DNA of 64,000 bases from Streptomyces uncialis (GTDB lineage Bacteria; Actinomycetota; Actinomycetes; Streptomycetales; Streptomycetaceae), in assembly GCF_001905345.1 (NCBI RefSeq), contig NZ_LFBV01000001.1, positions 693,321 to 757,320 on the forward strand. The letters run 5' to 3'. The notes under the pieces were generated by a model. It worked only from the letters and a program-made list of their open reading frames with translations, ran no database searches and was not told where the DNA came from. The position numbers and the translations under genes were made by a program. This document shows, piece by piece, positions 51,884 through 63,414 of the stretch (positions are counted from its first letter, which is position 1; each line of letters opens with the position of its first letter).

Positions 51884-52373
51884 GCTGGTGATCCCCCGGG
51901 TGGGGATCGGTACGGACGTCCACGCCTTCGAGCCGGGCCGCGCGCTGTGGTGCGCCGGGCTGCTGTGGGACGAGACGGCGAGCGGCGGCTTCGGGCTCGC
52001 CGGTCACTCCGACGGGGACGTCGCCGCGCACGCCGCGTGCGACGCGCTGTTCTCCGCGGCGGGGGTCGGGGACCTCGGGGCGCACTTCGGTACCGACCGG
52101 CCCGAGTGGGCCGGGGCGTCGGGGGTGACCCTCCTCGCCGAGGCGGCGCGGATCGTCCGGGCCGCCGGGTTCGGCATCGGGAACGTCTCCGTCCAGGTGA
52201 TCGGGGTACGTCCCAAGATCGGGCGGCGCCGCGCCGAGGCGCAGCACGTGCTCTCGGAGGCCGTCGGCGCCCCGGTGGCCGTCTCCGGCACGACCACGGA
52301 CGGCCTGGGACTGACCGGCCGCGGGGAGGGCCTCGCGGCCCTCGCCACGGCCCTGGTGCTGCCCCGCGGCTGA
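51873..52373 (+). CDS. ispF: 2-C-methyl-D-erythritol 2,4-cyclodiphosphate synthase
   Basis: A 166-aa enzyme of the MEP pathway converting CDP-ME 2-phosphate to the cyclodiphosphate. Zinc ligands lie in GTDVHAF (Asp-x-His) and [17 protein letters not shown]. The C-terminus [15 protein letters not shown] is family-typical. It overlaps ispD by 11 nt; the intermediate kinase ispE is not in this window. Confidence 0.96.
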   Translation: MATELVIPRVGIGTDVHAFEPGRALWCAGLLWDETASGGFGLAGHSDGDVAAHAACDALFSAAGVGDLGAHFGTDRPEWAGASGVTLLAEAARIVRAAGFGIGNVSVQVIGVRPKIGRRRAEAQHVLSEAVGAPVAVSGTTTDGLGLTGRGEGLAALATALVLPRG

Positions 52374-52529
52374 AGTGCGTCCCGCCCGGGGGCCGGACGC
52401 GGCTCCCGGCCCGGTTTCCTTCCCGTCCGTGAACGTTCCGCGTACGGGGGAATACGGAGGGTTGGGAAGGCGTTGGCGGCGGGTAGCCGTAGAGGTCGCA
52501 ACGTCCGAGAGGGTAGAAGGGAAGGCGTT

Positions 52530-52934
52530 ATGTCCACGCAGCTCTCCGAGGATCTCAAGGCTCTGCTCGACAGCCCGGTGTTCCTCACGGTCGCGACGAT
52601 TCAGCCGGACGGCAGCCCCCAGGTGTCGCCGGTCTGGGTGAAACGTGACGGTGACGACGTCCTGTTCTCGACCACGCTCGACCGCCGCAAGGAGCGGAAC
52701 CTCCGCCGGGACCCCCGGGTGACGGTCGTGGTCCAGCCCGCCGACGCGCCCTACACCTACGCCGAGATCCGCGGTACCGCCCAGCTCACCACCGAGGGCG
52801 GCCAGGAACTCATCGACGAGCTGGCGCTCAAGTACACCGGCAAGAAGTACGCGGAGTTCAATCCGTCCGCCGCCGACGACGCCCCCCGGGTGGTGGTCCG
52901 GATCACCCCCCGGAAGGTGGTCGGCCGGATCTGA
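52530..52934 (+). CDS. PPOX-class F420-dependent oxidoreductase
   Basis: A 134-aa split-barrel flavin/deazaflavin-binding protein: LLDSPVFLTVATIQPDGSPQ, SPVWVKRDGDDVLFSTT, RRKERNLRRDPRVTVVV and YAEIRGTAQL. This fits the F420-dependent PPOX-class family common in actinobacteria; cofactor (F420 or FMN) and substrate are not determined by sequence alone. ATG 52530 has AGAAGGGA upstream. A short GC hairpin (CCGGGGC 52942-52948 / GCCCCGG 52952-52958) follows the stop. Confidence 0.87.
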   Translation: MSTQLSEDLKALLDSPVFLTVATIQPDGSPQVSPVWVKRDGDDVLFSTTLDRRKERNLRRDPRVTVVVQPADAPYTYAEIRGTAQLTTEGGQELIDELALKYTGKKYAEFNPSAADDAPRVVVRITPRKVVGRI

Positions 52935-53037
52935 TCGGTCCCCGGGGCGGCGCCCCGGTGCGAGGTTGTCGCGAATCGAGTGCCCCGTGCGCCCAAGGGG
53001 TCGCGGGGCACTACCGCACGCCCACTACCCTGGGGGA

Positions 53038-54438
<1,401 letters not shown>

Positions 54439-54464
54439 ACCGGTCCCTGCGGGGACCCCGCGAT

Positions 54465-54490
54465 GTGCCGCCCGCCGAGCCGGGCGGCAC
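54465..54490. terminator. Terminator hairpin after cysS
   Basis: GTGCCGCCCG (54465-54474) and CGGGCGGCAC (54481-54490) form a perfect 10-bp stem with a 6-nt loop; a smaller GGTCCC/GGGACC hairpin (54442-54457) precedes it. Confidence 0.7.
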
Positions 54491-54603
54491 ACTCGTAAGC
54501 AGTACACGTCAGCACGACACGCACACGCAGCACACGTACGGACACGCAGTACGGACCTCCGTACGTCCCACGAAGACCACGAAGACACGAAGACAGGTAG
54601 GTC

Positions 54604-55548
54604 ATGGCCGCAAAAAACCGCCGCATGTCCGGCAAGAAGGGCGCGCAGGTCGGCAGTGGCGGCCAGCGGCGCCGGGGCCTCGAAGGCAAGGGCCCCACGC
54701 CGCCCGCCGAGATGCGCAAGGGACACGCCAAGCAGCGCGCCGCCAACGCGAAGACCCGACGCGTACAGGGCCGCACCGCCACCGCCAAGGGGCGCGGCGG
54801 CAAGGGCACGTCCGAGATGGTCGTCGGGCGCAACCCGGTCGTGGAGGCGCTGCGCGGCGGCGTCCCCGCGTCCACGCTGTACGTCCAGCAGTTCATCGAC
54901 AACGACGAGCGGGTCCGTGAGGCGCTCCAGCTCGCCGCCGAGCGCGGTGGCATCAACCTCATGGAGGCACCCCGCCCCGAGCTCGACCGGATGACGAACG
55001 GCCTCAACCACCAGGGCCTCGTCCTCCAGGTACCGCCCTACGAGTACGCGCACCCGGAGGACCTCGCCGCCGCCGCGTACGACGCCGGCACCGACCCGCT
55101 GATCGTCGCCCTCGACGGGGTGACCGACCCGCGCAACCTCGGGGCCGTCGTACGGTCCGTGACCGCCTTCGGGGGCCACGGTGTCGTGGTGCCCGAGCGC
55201 CGCGCCGCCGGGATGACCGCCGGCGCGTGGAAGACGTCCGCGGGCACCGCCGCGCGTACGCCCGTCGCCCGCGCGACGAACCTCACGCGCGCGCTGGAGG
55301 CGTACAAGAAGGCCGGGATCGTCGTCGTCGGTCTCGCGGCCGACGGTGAACTGGAGGTCGGCGACCTCGCGGCGCTCGGCGGTCCGGTCGTCATCGTCGT
55401 CGGCAGCGAGGGCAAGGGCCTGTCCCGGCTCGTCGGCGAGACCTGCGACCACCGGGTCCGGATCGCCATGCCCGGCGGCGCGGAGTCGCTGAACGCGGGT
55501 GTCGCGGCCGGCGTCGTCCTCTACGAGGCGGCACGCCGCCGCGCGTGA
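54604..55548 (+). CDS. rlmB: 23S rRNA (guanosine-2'-O-)-methyltransferase, SpoU family
   Basis: A 314-aa SPOUT methyltransferase. A basic, disordered head (1-70), then a small substrate-binding domain ([14 protein letters not shown]) and the knotted SpoU domain with [31 protein letters not shown] and the C-terminal [18 protein letters not shown]. RlmB-type enzymes methylate a conserved 23S rRNA loop guanosine (G2251 in E. coli). ATG 54604. It follows cysS as in many actinobacteria. Confidence 0.93.
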   Translation: MAAKNRRMSGKKGAQVGSGGQRRRGLEGKGPTPPAEMRKGHAKQRAANAKTRRVQGRTATAKGRGGKGTSEMVVGRNPVVEALRGGVPASTLYVQQFIDNDERVREALQLAAERGGINLMEAPRPELDRMTNGLNHQGLVLQVPPYEYAHPEDLAAAAYDAGTDPLIVALDGVTDPRNLGAVVRSVTAFGGHGVVVPERRAAGMTAGAWKTSAGTAARTPVARATNLTRALEAYKKAGIVVVGLAADGELEVGDLAALGGPVVIVVGSEGKGLSRLVGETCDHRVRIAMPGGAESLNAGVAAGVVLYEAARRRA

Positions 55549-55829
55549 CCCCGCACCGCCGCTGGCACGGCGGGGGCCCGTCACCTCCCGGGTGGCTCCC
55601 CCGCCGCGTACGGCACAGCCGGACCGGAGGGGCGCCGCGCCTGCACGGGCGTGGTGCCCGGACGGGGCCGGGCCGGGGCCGTGCACGCCCCCGCGCCGGG
55701 CACGGGTGTACGAGCGACGGGTCACGGACACCGGTCAAGCGGCCCTGACCAGCGGAAAGTTGCTGTTGACGGAGACCGGACATCTCGGCCCGGTCAAGGC
55801 AGTGTCCAAAGCTCCCGTCACTCGGTTAG

Positions 55830-57587
55830 ATGAGTGTGGACACCAGAACACCCCGCACACCCACGGGGGACCGCTCGTCGGGCTTCGACGACGCTCCCGC
55901 GCTGAGCATGGTGAAGGTGCCGAGCGATCCGGCGCAGGTCATCGTCAATCATGCGAGCTTCCGCGTGCAGCTCAACACCGCGCAGCCGACGCGGTCCCCG
56001 CGCATCGCGCGGAACGCGAGCGCCGCCGTCGACACCGCGCGTATCCCCGCCCTCGGACCTACCGCCGCGCGCCGCCGCGCCCCCGTCGTCTGGAGCGGCC
56101 GCTCGGCCCCCGGCGACACCGGCGCCACCGGGCTGCTCCAGGCCGTGCGGGGGCCCGGCGTCCGGCACGTCGGTGCCGCCGGCGAGCCGGACCCCGGCGG
56201 AGCCACGCAGGTCATCCCGAGGGTCGGCCCCGGGACGGCGTTCGAGGACACCGTCGAGAGCCCCGGCATCCCCGGACACCGGTCGGGCGAGCCCGAGACC
56301 CGGCTGCTGCCCGCGCAGACCCGCAGCACGGGCAGCGCGTACGAGGAGCCCGCCGGACCGCTCGACGACCAGGACGGCTACGACGCGTACGGTCCCTACG
56401 ACCGCGACGACCGTCACGACCGGTACGAGCACCACTACGACGACGCGTACGACCTCGACGCGAGCACCGACCGGGACGGCGAACGGCGCACCGGCGACTC
56501 CGTCCGGCACGCCTACTACCCCGGCCGCCGGATGAACCTCGGCGTGGTGCTGCTGCCGCTGCGGGTCTTCCTCGGCTTCATCTCCATCTACGCCGGGATG
56601 GGCAAGCTCTCCGACCCCGTCTACTTCGACGGCGGCGAGCGCGGCTCCATGGTCAAGTGGCTGACCTCGCTGCACCCCTGGGGACTCGCCGAACCGCTGC
56701 GGGACTTCGCGCTCCAGCACCCGGTGGGCGCCGGGCTGACCATCGCGTTCCTCCAGGTCATCGTCGGTGTGCTGACGGTCCTGGGCCTGTGGCAGCGGGT
56801 CGCCGCGGTCGTCGGGGTGCTGCTGTCCGCGGCGCTCATCGTGACGGTGAGCTGGCGGACGGTCCCCGCGTACGACGCGCCCGACATCATCTATCTGGCC
56901 GCCTGGTCGCCGCTGGTCATCGCGGGCGCGCCGGTCTACTCGGTGGACGGGCGGCTCGCCTCGGAGGCGTGGCGCAACCTCGGTCCGCGCGCCGAGCTGT
57001 GGGAGCTGCGGCGGCGGGTGCTGCGGCGCGGGATGGTCGTCGCGTCCGTCGCGGTCGGTCTCACGCTCCTCATCGGCTCCCTGCTCGGTGGCGCGGTGCG
57101 CGACTCCGACCGGATCACGGTGCCGGGGCCCGGTCAGGCGCCCCGCAACGAGCTGCCCGGCTCGCCGCTGCCGCAGGAGTCCGCGGAGCGGCGCGACAAG
57201 GCACGGGGCAGTGCGACGCCGACGCCGTCCGGTACGCCGACACCGTCGAGTGCCGGCGCCTCCGCCGCGCCCTCCCGGACGGCCGCGGCGACGCCCGGGG
57301 TGCCGGGTGCCACGCAGTCCGCGGGGGTGGCGGGGGCGGGGACCACGCCCAGCCAGACGCAGGGGGCCGCGCAGGAGGCTCCCGTGCGGCAGGCGGCGCC
57401 CACGCAGGCGCCGCCGGCGGCGACCAGTGCGGGGCCCTCGTCGGGCGGGGCCACGGGGGGGACCACCGGTGGCGGGGCCACCGGGGGGGCTCCTGGGGCC
57501 GCGTCGGCGGGGGCGAGCACCGGGGGGACCGGGGGGGCGCCTGAGCAGCGGCCGGGGCTTGTCGGGGGCATCCTCGACGCGAACTGA
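55830..57587 (+). CDS. DoxX-family membrane protein with long disordered ends
   Basis: A 585-aa protein: disordered N-terminus of about 225 residues including an Asp/Tyr/Arg-rich stretch (DGYDAYGPYDRDDRHDRY), a DoxX core with four hydrophobic segments (about 232-390; LPLRVFLGFISIYAGMGKLS, TIAFLQVIVGVLTVLGLW), and a Ser/Thr/Ala/Gly/Pro tail of about 180 residues. DoxX proteins are associated with quinol oxidases or redox homeostasis; the role of this enlarged form is unknown. ATG 55830. Confidence 0.87.
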   Translation: MSVDTRTPRTPTGDRSSGFDDAPALSMVKVPSDPAQVIVNHASFRVQLNTAQPTRSPRIARNASAAVDTARIPALGPTAARRRAPVVWSGRSAPGDTGATGLLQAVRGPGVRHVGAAGEPDPGGATQVIPRVGPGTAFEDTVESPGIPGHRSGEPETRLLPAQTRSTGSAYEEPAGPLDDQDGYDAYGPYDRDDRHDRYEHHYDDAYDLDASTDRDGERRTGDSVRHAYYPGRRMNLGVVLLPLRVFLGFISIYAGMGKLSDPVYFDGGERGSMVKWLTSLHPWGLAEPLRDFALQHPVGAGLTIAFLQVIVGVLTVLGLWQRVAAVVGVLLSAALIVTVSWRTVPAYDAPDIIYLAAWSPLVIAGAPVYSVDGRLASEAWRNLGPRAELWELRRRVLRRGMVVASVAVGLTLLIGSLLGGAVRDSDRITVPGPGQAPRNELPGSPLPQESAERRDKARGSATPTPSGTPTPSSAGASAAPSRTAAATPGVPGATQSAGVAGAGTTPSQTQGAAQEAPVRQAAPTQAPPAATSAGPSSGGATGGTTGGGATGGAPGAASAGASTGGTGGAPEQRPGLVGGILDAN

Positions 57588-57625
57588 CTCCGTCAGGGGG
57601 CCCGGCGCTCACCCGCGCCGGGTCC

Positions 57626-58118
57626 CCTTCGGTTGCGCTTCCGAGGTCTGTCCGGGTGGGCGTACTTCGGTCCTGTGCCGTCGCTCGTGGGTTTCGCGCA
57701 GTTCCCCGCGCCCCTTTGGGGCGCGTCCGGCCGGTTCTTCGGGTCGGGGCCGGTCGGGATTCTCCGTCCTCGATCCGACACGCTCGGTCGGACGTCCCTC
57801 TTGCCGGACTGAAGAGCATCGGAGTCTGCGGGCAGAGATTCCCGCCCACCCCCTCCCGCAGCCGAGCGAGTCCGCGAGGAGGGGGGTTTGAACCCCGACC
57901 CCGGTCGCTGAGAGTCCGCAGCCGGACGGCAGCCCCAGGCGGGCGCCCCCAAAGGGGCGCGGGGAACTGCGCACCCACGTCCGTACCCGCACGGGAACAG
58001 GTACGTCCAGGTGGACGGAGCTCGGGGGCGCGAGCGAAGGCGACCCGCGGGGAACTGCGCACCCACGTCCGTACCCGCACGGGAACAGGTACGTCCAGGT
58101 GGATGGAGCTCGGGGGCG
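57626..58118. repeat. Dispersed repeat, copy 4 (inverted) with 88-bp tandem modules
   Basis: The core is on the minus strand (about 57738-57855; GGTCGGGATTCTCC and GAGATTCCCGCCC are its ends), with the second module to its left. To the right, a plus-oriented second module is tandemly duplicated with period 88 (57961-58030 and 58049-58118), differing at one base near the end. Located between the convergent DoxX and nucleotidyltransferase genes. Confidence 0.8.
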
Positions 58119-58124
58119 GCGGGG

Positions 58125-58862
58125 CTACCCGGTTGTGCGGGTGGCCGCCAGTTCCTTGGAGGCTTCCGTGAGGTCCTTCGCCGTGTCGATGGCCCGCCAG
58201 TACGCGCCCTGCGGGATGGGGAACCCCGCGAGCCGCTGGGTCCGGGCCAGCCCGGGGAACGTGGTCCGCTCGTGGTCGCCCCGGTCCGGCAGCAGCGCGG
58301 TGAACTCCGAGGAGAACACGTACACACCGGCGTTGATGAGGAACGGCGAGGGCGGCGCCTCGATGAAGTCGGTGATGTGCCCGAAGCGGTCGGTCTCGAC
58401 GGCCCCCCAGGGAATCCGGGGCCGGGCCAGCGCCAGCGTCGCCGTGGCGTCCCGCTCCGCGTGGAACGCGGCCATCTCCCGCAGTGAGAACCGCGTCCAG
58501 ATGTCCCCGTTGGTGGCGTACCAGGGCCGGTCCGCGTGCGGCAGATGCCCGGCCGCGTACTTGAGGCCGCCGCCCCGCCCGAGGGGCTCCTTCTCCACGA
58601 CGGTGGTGACCCGCAGCGGCAGGTCCGCCGACTCCAGCCACTCCTGGAGGACCTCGGCGAGATGCCCGCACGAGATGACGGCGTCGGTCACGCCCTCCTC
58701 GGCGAGCCAGGCCAGCTGGTGCCCGATGATCGGGACCCCGGTACCCGGGATCTCCACCATCGGCTTGGGCCGGTCGTCGGTGTAGGGGCGCAGCCGCGTC
58801 CCCTGGCCCCCGGCCAGGACGACGGCTTGTGTCGGACGCGCGTGGGCGTGCGGATCGGTCAT
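58125..58862 (-). CDS. NDP-sugar nucleotidyltransferase family protein
   Basis: A 245-aa protein with the sugar-1-phosphate nucleotidylyltransferase core: VVLAGGQGTRLRPYTDDRPK (pyrophosphorylase loop), IIGHQLAWLAEEGV, NGDIWTRFSLREM and NAGVYVFS. It should activate a sugar 1-phosphate to an NDP-sugar for glycans, though the exact sugar cannot be read. ATG 58860-58862. Confidence 0.9.
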   Translation of the reverse strand: MTDPHAHARPTQAVVLAGGQGTRLRPYTDDRPKPMVEIPGTGVPIIGHQLAWLAEEGVTDAVISCGHLAEVLQEWLESADLPLRVTTVVEKEPLGRGGGLKYAAGHLPHADRPWYATNGDIWTRFSLREMAAFHAERDATATLALARPRIPWGAVETDRFGHITDFIEAPPSPFLINAGVYVFSSEFTALLPDRGDHERTTFPGLARTQRLAGFPIPQGAYWRAIDTAKDLTEASKELAATRTTG

Positions 58863-58997
58863 GCCGGAACTCTACGTGCCGAAGCCGCGCACCTCACGGG
58901 GCACCACCTCACGGGCTGTCCGTGTCCATGGGAGGTGTCCCGCGCGGGGCGCGGCGCCGGTCGTGGCCGGGTCGGTTCCGGGGTCGTGCCTCGGGGG

Positions 58998-59441
58998 TCA
59001 GGCCTGTGTGGCGACACCCGAGGCGAAGGCGGTGTCGCACACCGGGCGGGCGTACGACTGGGCGCGGGTGGGGCCGTAGGCGCGGACCGCGGCGCGGCCG
59101 AGACTACGGGCGATGGAGACGCAGTGCTCGGCGAGCGACGGCCTGCGGTCGACCTCCCGCTGGAGGTGGGTGAGGGCGGTGCCGGGGTTCTTCTCCTGGA
59201 GTTCCAGGAGGAGACGGTCGCGGAGCACCTCGTGGGCGGCGGGGGCCTTCGCACGGGTGGACACGCTCTCCGAGGACGCGGTGAGCACCGAGTCCTGCGA
59301 ACTGCCCGACCAGTTGACGGAGGTCACCGCCAGGGTGCCGGACAGCACCAGTACGACAGGCAGGACGAAAGCGAGGGAGCGGCCGATTCGGCGGGCGGGG
59401 CCACGCCTCCGGCGCTGCTTGTAGGAGTGGGAATGTGTCAC
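58998..59441 (-). CDS. Uncharacterised membrane-anchored or secreted protein
   Basis: A 147-aa protein with a basic N-terminus (KQRRRRGPARR), one hydrophobic segment (about 22-43; SLAFVLPVVLVLSGTLAVTS) and an extracytoplasmic helical domain with two Cys. No family recognised. It lies between the nucleotidyltransferase and msiK on the same strand. Confidence 0.75.
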   Translation of the reverse strand: MTHSHSYKQRRRRGPARRIGRSLAFVLPVVLVLSGTLAVTSVNWSGSSQDSVLTASSESVSTRAKAPAAHEVLRDRLLLELQEKNPGTALTHLQREVDRRPSLAEHCVSIARSLGRAAVRAYGPTRAQSYARPVCDTAFASGVATQA

Positions 59442-59590
59442 GCTGGGCAGCGTAGCGGTCGGTAGTGATTTGGAGACATTTAGTCACCCTCTTGAGGGAA
59501 GGAAACGCGTCTCCGCCGTTCGACGTGTTGACGAACGGTGCTCGAAACGCCCGCTGTGCCGGGGTATTTGCCCTGTGGGGCCGGACGCGG

Positions 59591-59622
59591 CGGAGCCCCG
59601 CACCCAGGGGTGCGGGGCTCCG
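59591..59622. terminator. Terminator hairpin downstream of msiK
   Basis: CGGAGCCCCGCACCC (59591-59605) and GGGTGCGGGGCTCCG (59608-59622) form a 15-bp perfect stem, 46 bp after the msiK stop. Confidence 0.8.
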
Positions 59623-59667
59623 GAATCCTGTCCGTGGGCGGGGCGGCGCAAACCGCCCGTCCCGGGG

Positions 59668-60804
<1,137 letters not shown>

Positions 60805-60895
60805 GGCTGTGAAGCCCCCTTCACCGGCAGGAACGTGCCGGACGATCCGAGTAAAGAAGGTGATCCACCCCGGGATGCCCCGCGGCGGGTGAAGC

Positions 60896-60911
60896 ATTGG
60901 TGTAGTCCACT
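60896..60911. promoter_or_regulatory. Candidate DasR (dre) site upstream of msiK
   Basis: ATTGGTGTAGTCCACT matches the dre consensus (A[CG]TGGTCTAGACCA[CG]T) at 13 of 16 positions, about 90 bp before the msiK start. DasR represses chitin/GlcNAc uptake genes, so control of the shared ATPase would be logical. Confidence 0.5.
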
Positions 60912-61037
60912 TGAGTGAACTGATCCAGGACGCTACCCCCCGTTCACCCGATCTGTCATCAGCCCCAGGGCTGTGACCTTCGACGTAAATCCCGCCGGGG
61001 GCACACCGCGCACTGGGTACACTGCTGGGGCACGCAC

Positions 61038-61111
61038 GCCCCCTTAGCTCAGTTGGCCAGAGCGCCGCTCTTGTAAAGCGAAGGTCGTCGGTTCGAATCC
61101 GACAGGGGGCT
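61038..61111 (+). tRNA. tRNA-Thr (anticodon TGT)
   Basis: A 74-nt cloverleaf: acceptor GCCCCCT (61038-61044) paired with AGGGGGC (61104-61110), D arm AGCTCAGTTGGCCAGAGC, anticodon loop CTTGTAA with TGT at 61072-61074, and T arm GTCGG-TTCGAAT-CCGAC. CCA is not encoded. The top pair of the anticodon stem is C-A mismatched. Confidence 0.96.
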
Positions 61112-61130
61112 CTCCCCACTACCTGGGAAA

Positions 61131-61161
61131 ACGGCCTCACGATCCATGATCGTGAGGCCGT
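61131..61161. terminator. Hairpin downstream of tRNA-Thr
   Basis: ACGGCCTCACGATC (61131-61144) and GATCGTGAGGCCGT (61148-61161) form a perfect 14-bp stem with a 3-nt loop, 19 bp after the tRNA; the likely tRNA terminator. Confidence 0.8.
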
Positions 61162-61296
61162 TGACGGTAGTTCTTGACGGCAGTCCCCTTCTCACGGCGC
61201 CGCTTGAGCAGCCGGTCCATGTGGCCCATGGCGTCCCGCCGGTCACCGTCGCTCACGCGGGGCAGCCGCCGGGTGGGCGGGACCGGTTCCGGGCGG

Positions 61297-61647
61297 TCAG
61301 AGTGCCGGGGCGAGGACCGTGAGGCGCAGCAGCGCCGCGACGGCCAGCGTGGCAGGGGGGACGAGGGCCCAGACGCGCAGCCAGGGAGTGCGTACGTACA
61401 GCCATCCGGCGAGCGCCACCACGGCGCAGAGGGCCAGCGCGGTCCCCGCGGCGATCTGCGCGTTGGTGACTGCCTGGTGGTCCCACGGGCCGTCCGGTTC
61501 GACCAGGTACGCGGTGAGCATCGTGTAGCCGGTGATCAGATGACAGGCGCCGAGCAGCAGCGCGCCCACGACCGTACGCAGCCATCCGCTCCGGCCATGT
61601 CGGACGGTACGGTCCGGCACGGCGCCCACATCTTCGGTACGGCTCAC
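61297..61647 (-). CDS. Small multi-pass membrane protein
   Basis: A 116-aa protein with three hydrophobic segments (about 24-48, 62-83 and 88-112) and the loop AYLVEPDGPWDHQAVTNAQI between the first two. It resembles small conserved Streptomyces membrane proteins of unknown function. ATG 61645-61647. Confidence 0.78.
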   Translation of the reverse strand: MSRTEDVGAVPDRTVRHGRSGWLRTVVGALLLGACHLITGYTMLTAYLVEPDGPWDHQAVTNAQIAAGTALALCAVVALAGWLYVRTPWLRVWALVPPATLAVAALLRLTVLAPAL

Positions 61648-61886
61648 CGCAGTGCCCCTCCTACGCTTCGTCGGCCGAACCCGTCCCGCCGGCTGTTCAT
61701 GACCTCATGTGCCGGGAATTCCGGCGCCAGCCTGGCACAGCCCGCCGTCCGCGTGCCCGGATTCTGATACGGGTGCCGCCGGGTGGGGGTGTCGTCCGGG
61801 GCGTTTGCCGGGGGGTGGGTGGGCGGGGCTGATAGGGGTGCTGGGTCGGGGGGTCGTGTTCCGTGAGTTCGAGGAGTCGATGCGCC

Positions 61887-62861
61887 ATGTCCACCGCGTA
61901 CATTCCCGAGGCGCCCGTGCTGGAGGCCGCCGCGGCCGAGTTCTCGGCGGCCACCGCGAAGCCGCCGTTCCTGTACGAGCTGCCGCCCGCCGAGGGCCGC
62001 GCGGCCGTCGACCAGGTGCAGTCCGGCGCCGTCGACCCGAAGTACCTCCCCGATGTGGACGACGAATGGGTCACCGTCCCGGGCGGGCCGACCGGGGACG
62101 TACGGGCCCGGATCGTGCGGCCCGCCGGGGTCGGCGGCGCGCTGCCCGTGGTGCTGTACATCCACGGCGCCGGCTGGGTCTTCGGCAACGCGCGCACCCA
62201 TGACCGGCTGGTACGGGAACTCGCCGTCGGCGCGGGCGCCGCCGTCGTGTTCCCCGAGTACGACCTGTCGCCCGAGGCCCGGTACCCGGTCGCCGTCGAG
62301 CAGAACTACGCCGTCGCCCGCTGGATCGTCGCCGAGGGCACGGGCAAGGGGCTCGACCCGGCGCGGATCGCGGTGGCCGGTGACTCCGTCGGCGGCAACA
62401 TGGCGGCGGCGCTCACCCTGATGGCGAAGGAACGCGGGGACGTGCCGCTCGTCCACCAGGTGCTCTTCTACCCGGTGACCGACGCCGCGTTCGACACCCC
62501 CTCTTACCACCACTTCGCGGAGGGGTACTTCCTGCGGCGCGACGGGATGCGGTGGTTCTGGGACCAGTACACGATCGACCCCGCCGACCGGGCGCAGATC
62601 ACCGTCTCCCCGCTGCGCGCCACCCGCGAGGAGCTGGCCGGACTGCCGCCCGCGCTCGTGATCACCGGGGAGGCGGACGTCCTGCGGGACGAGGGCGAGG
62701 CGTACGCGGGCAAGCTGCGCGCGGCGGGTGTCCCCGTCACCGCCGTCCGCTTCCAGGGGATCATCCACGACTTCGTCATGCTCAACGCCCTGCGCGGCAC
62801 CCACGCCGCGGAGGCGGCGATCTCGCTCGCACAGCGAACCTTGCGGGCCGCGCTGCGCTGA
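61887..62861 (+). CDS. Alpha/beta hydrolase, HSL-type esterase
   Basis: A 324-aa esterase of the hormone-sensitive-lipase group. It has the oxyanion motif HGAG (93-96, HGGG-like), nucleophile Ser167 in GDSVGG, acid Asp264 in GEADVLRDEG and His294 in GIIHDFV. It should hydrolyse short-chain acyl esters. ATG 61887 has GAGGAG 10 nt upstream; the GTG at 61863 would add 8 residues. Confidence 0.92.
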   Translation: MSTAYIPEAPVLEAAAAEFSAATAKPPFLYELPPAEGRAAVDQVQSGAVDPKYLPDVDDEWVTVPGGPTGDVRARIVRPAGVGGALPVVLYIHGAGWVFGNARTHDRLVRELAVGAGAAVVFPEYDLSPEARYPVAVEQNYAVARWIVAEGTGKGLDPARIAVAGDSVGGNMAAALTLMAKERGDVPLVHQVLFYPVTDAAFDTPSYHHFAEGYFLRRDGMRWFWDQYTIDPADRAQITVSPLRATREELAGLPPALVITGEADVLRDEGEAYAGKLRAAGVPVTAVRFQGIIHDFVMLNALRGTHAAEAAISLAQRTLRAALR

Positions 62862-62954
62862 CTGCGGCGGGCCCCGGGTGCCCTCTCGGTACCCGGGTCC
62901 CGCCTTCGTGTGGACGTCAACGCGCGACCGTTCCCGTGGCGCGGCTGGTCGCCG

Positions 62955-63414
62955 CCCCGCTGGATGCTGCCCCCTTACGGTCGCTCCTAGGGTGCGGGTC
63001 CGCCCTCGTCTTTCGCGCAGTTCCCCGCGCCCCTGACGGGGCGCCCACCTGGGGTTGTTTTTCACCCTCCTCCTCGTGCAGTCGCGCTGCTGCGGGAGGG
63101 GGTGGGCGGGAATCTCTGCCCGCAGACTCCGATGCTCTTCAGTCGGGTACGGGTACGTCGTACCGAGCGTGTCGGATCGAGGACGGAGAATCCCGACCGG
63201 CCCCGACCCGAAGAACAAGCCGGGAGCGCCCCAAAGGGGCGCGGGGAACTGCGCGAAACCACCGGACGACGGCACAGGAACGAAGTACGCCCAGCCGGAC
63301 AGACCTGGGAAGCGCAAGCGAAGGCGACCCGCGGGGAACCGCGAAACCACCGAGCGACGGCACAGGAACGCAGTGCGTCCCGCCGGACGGACCTGGGAAG
63401 CGCAAGCGAAGGCG
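62955..63414. repeat. Dispersed repeat, copy 5
   Basis: An inverted second-module remnant (CGCAGTTCCCCGCGCCCCT, about 63017-63036) precedes the plus-oriented core (about 63101-63215), which is almost identical to copy 3. The second module follows and its tail GCGCAAGCGAAGGCG occurs twice (about 63312-63326 and 63400-63414), running up to the stop of the last gene. Confidence 0.8.

Noticed and set aside
61160..61296. A 38-codon leftward ORF downstream of the tRNA
   Set aside because: It starts with GTG but has no ribosome site and overlaps the tRNA terminator hairpin; no support for translation.
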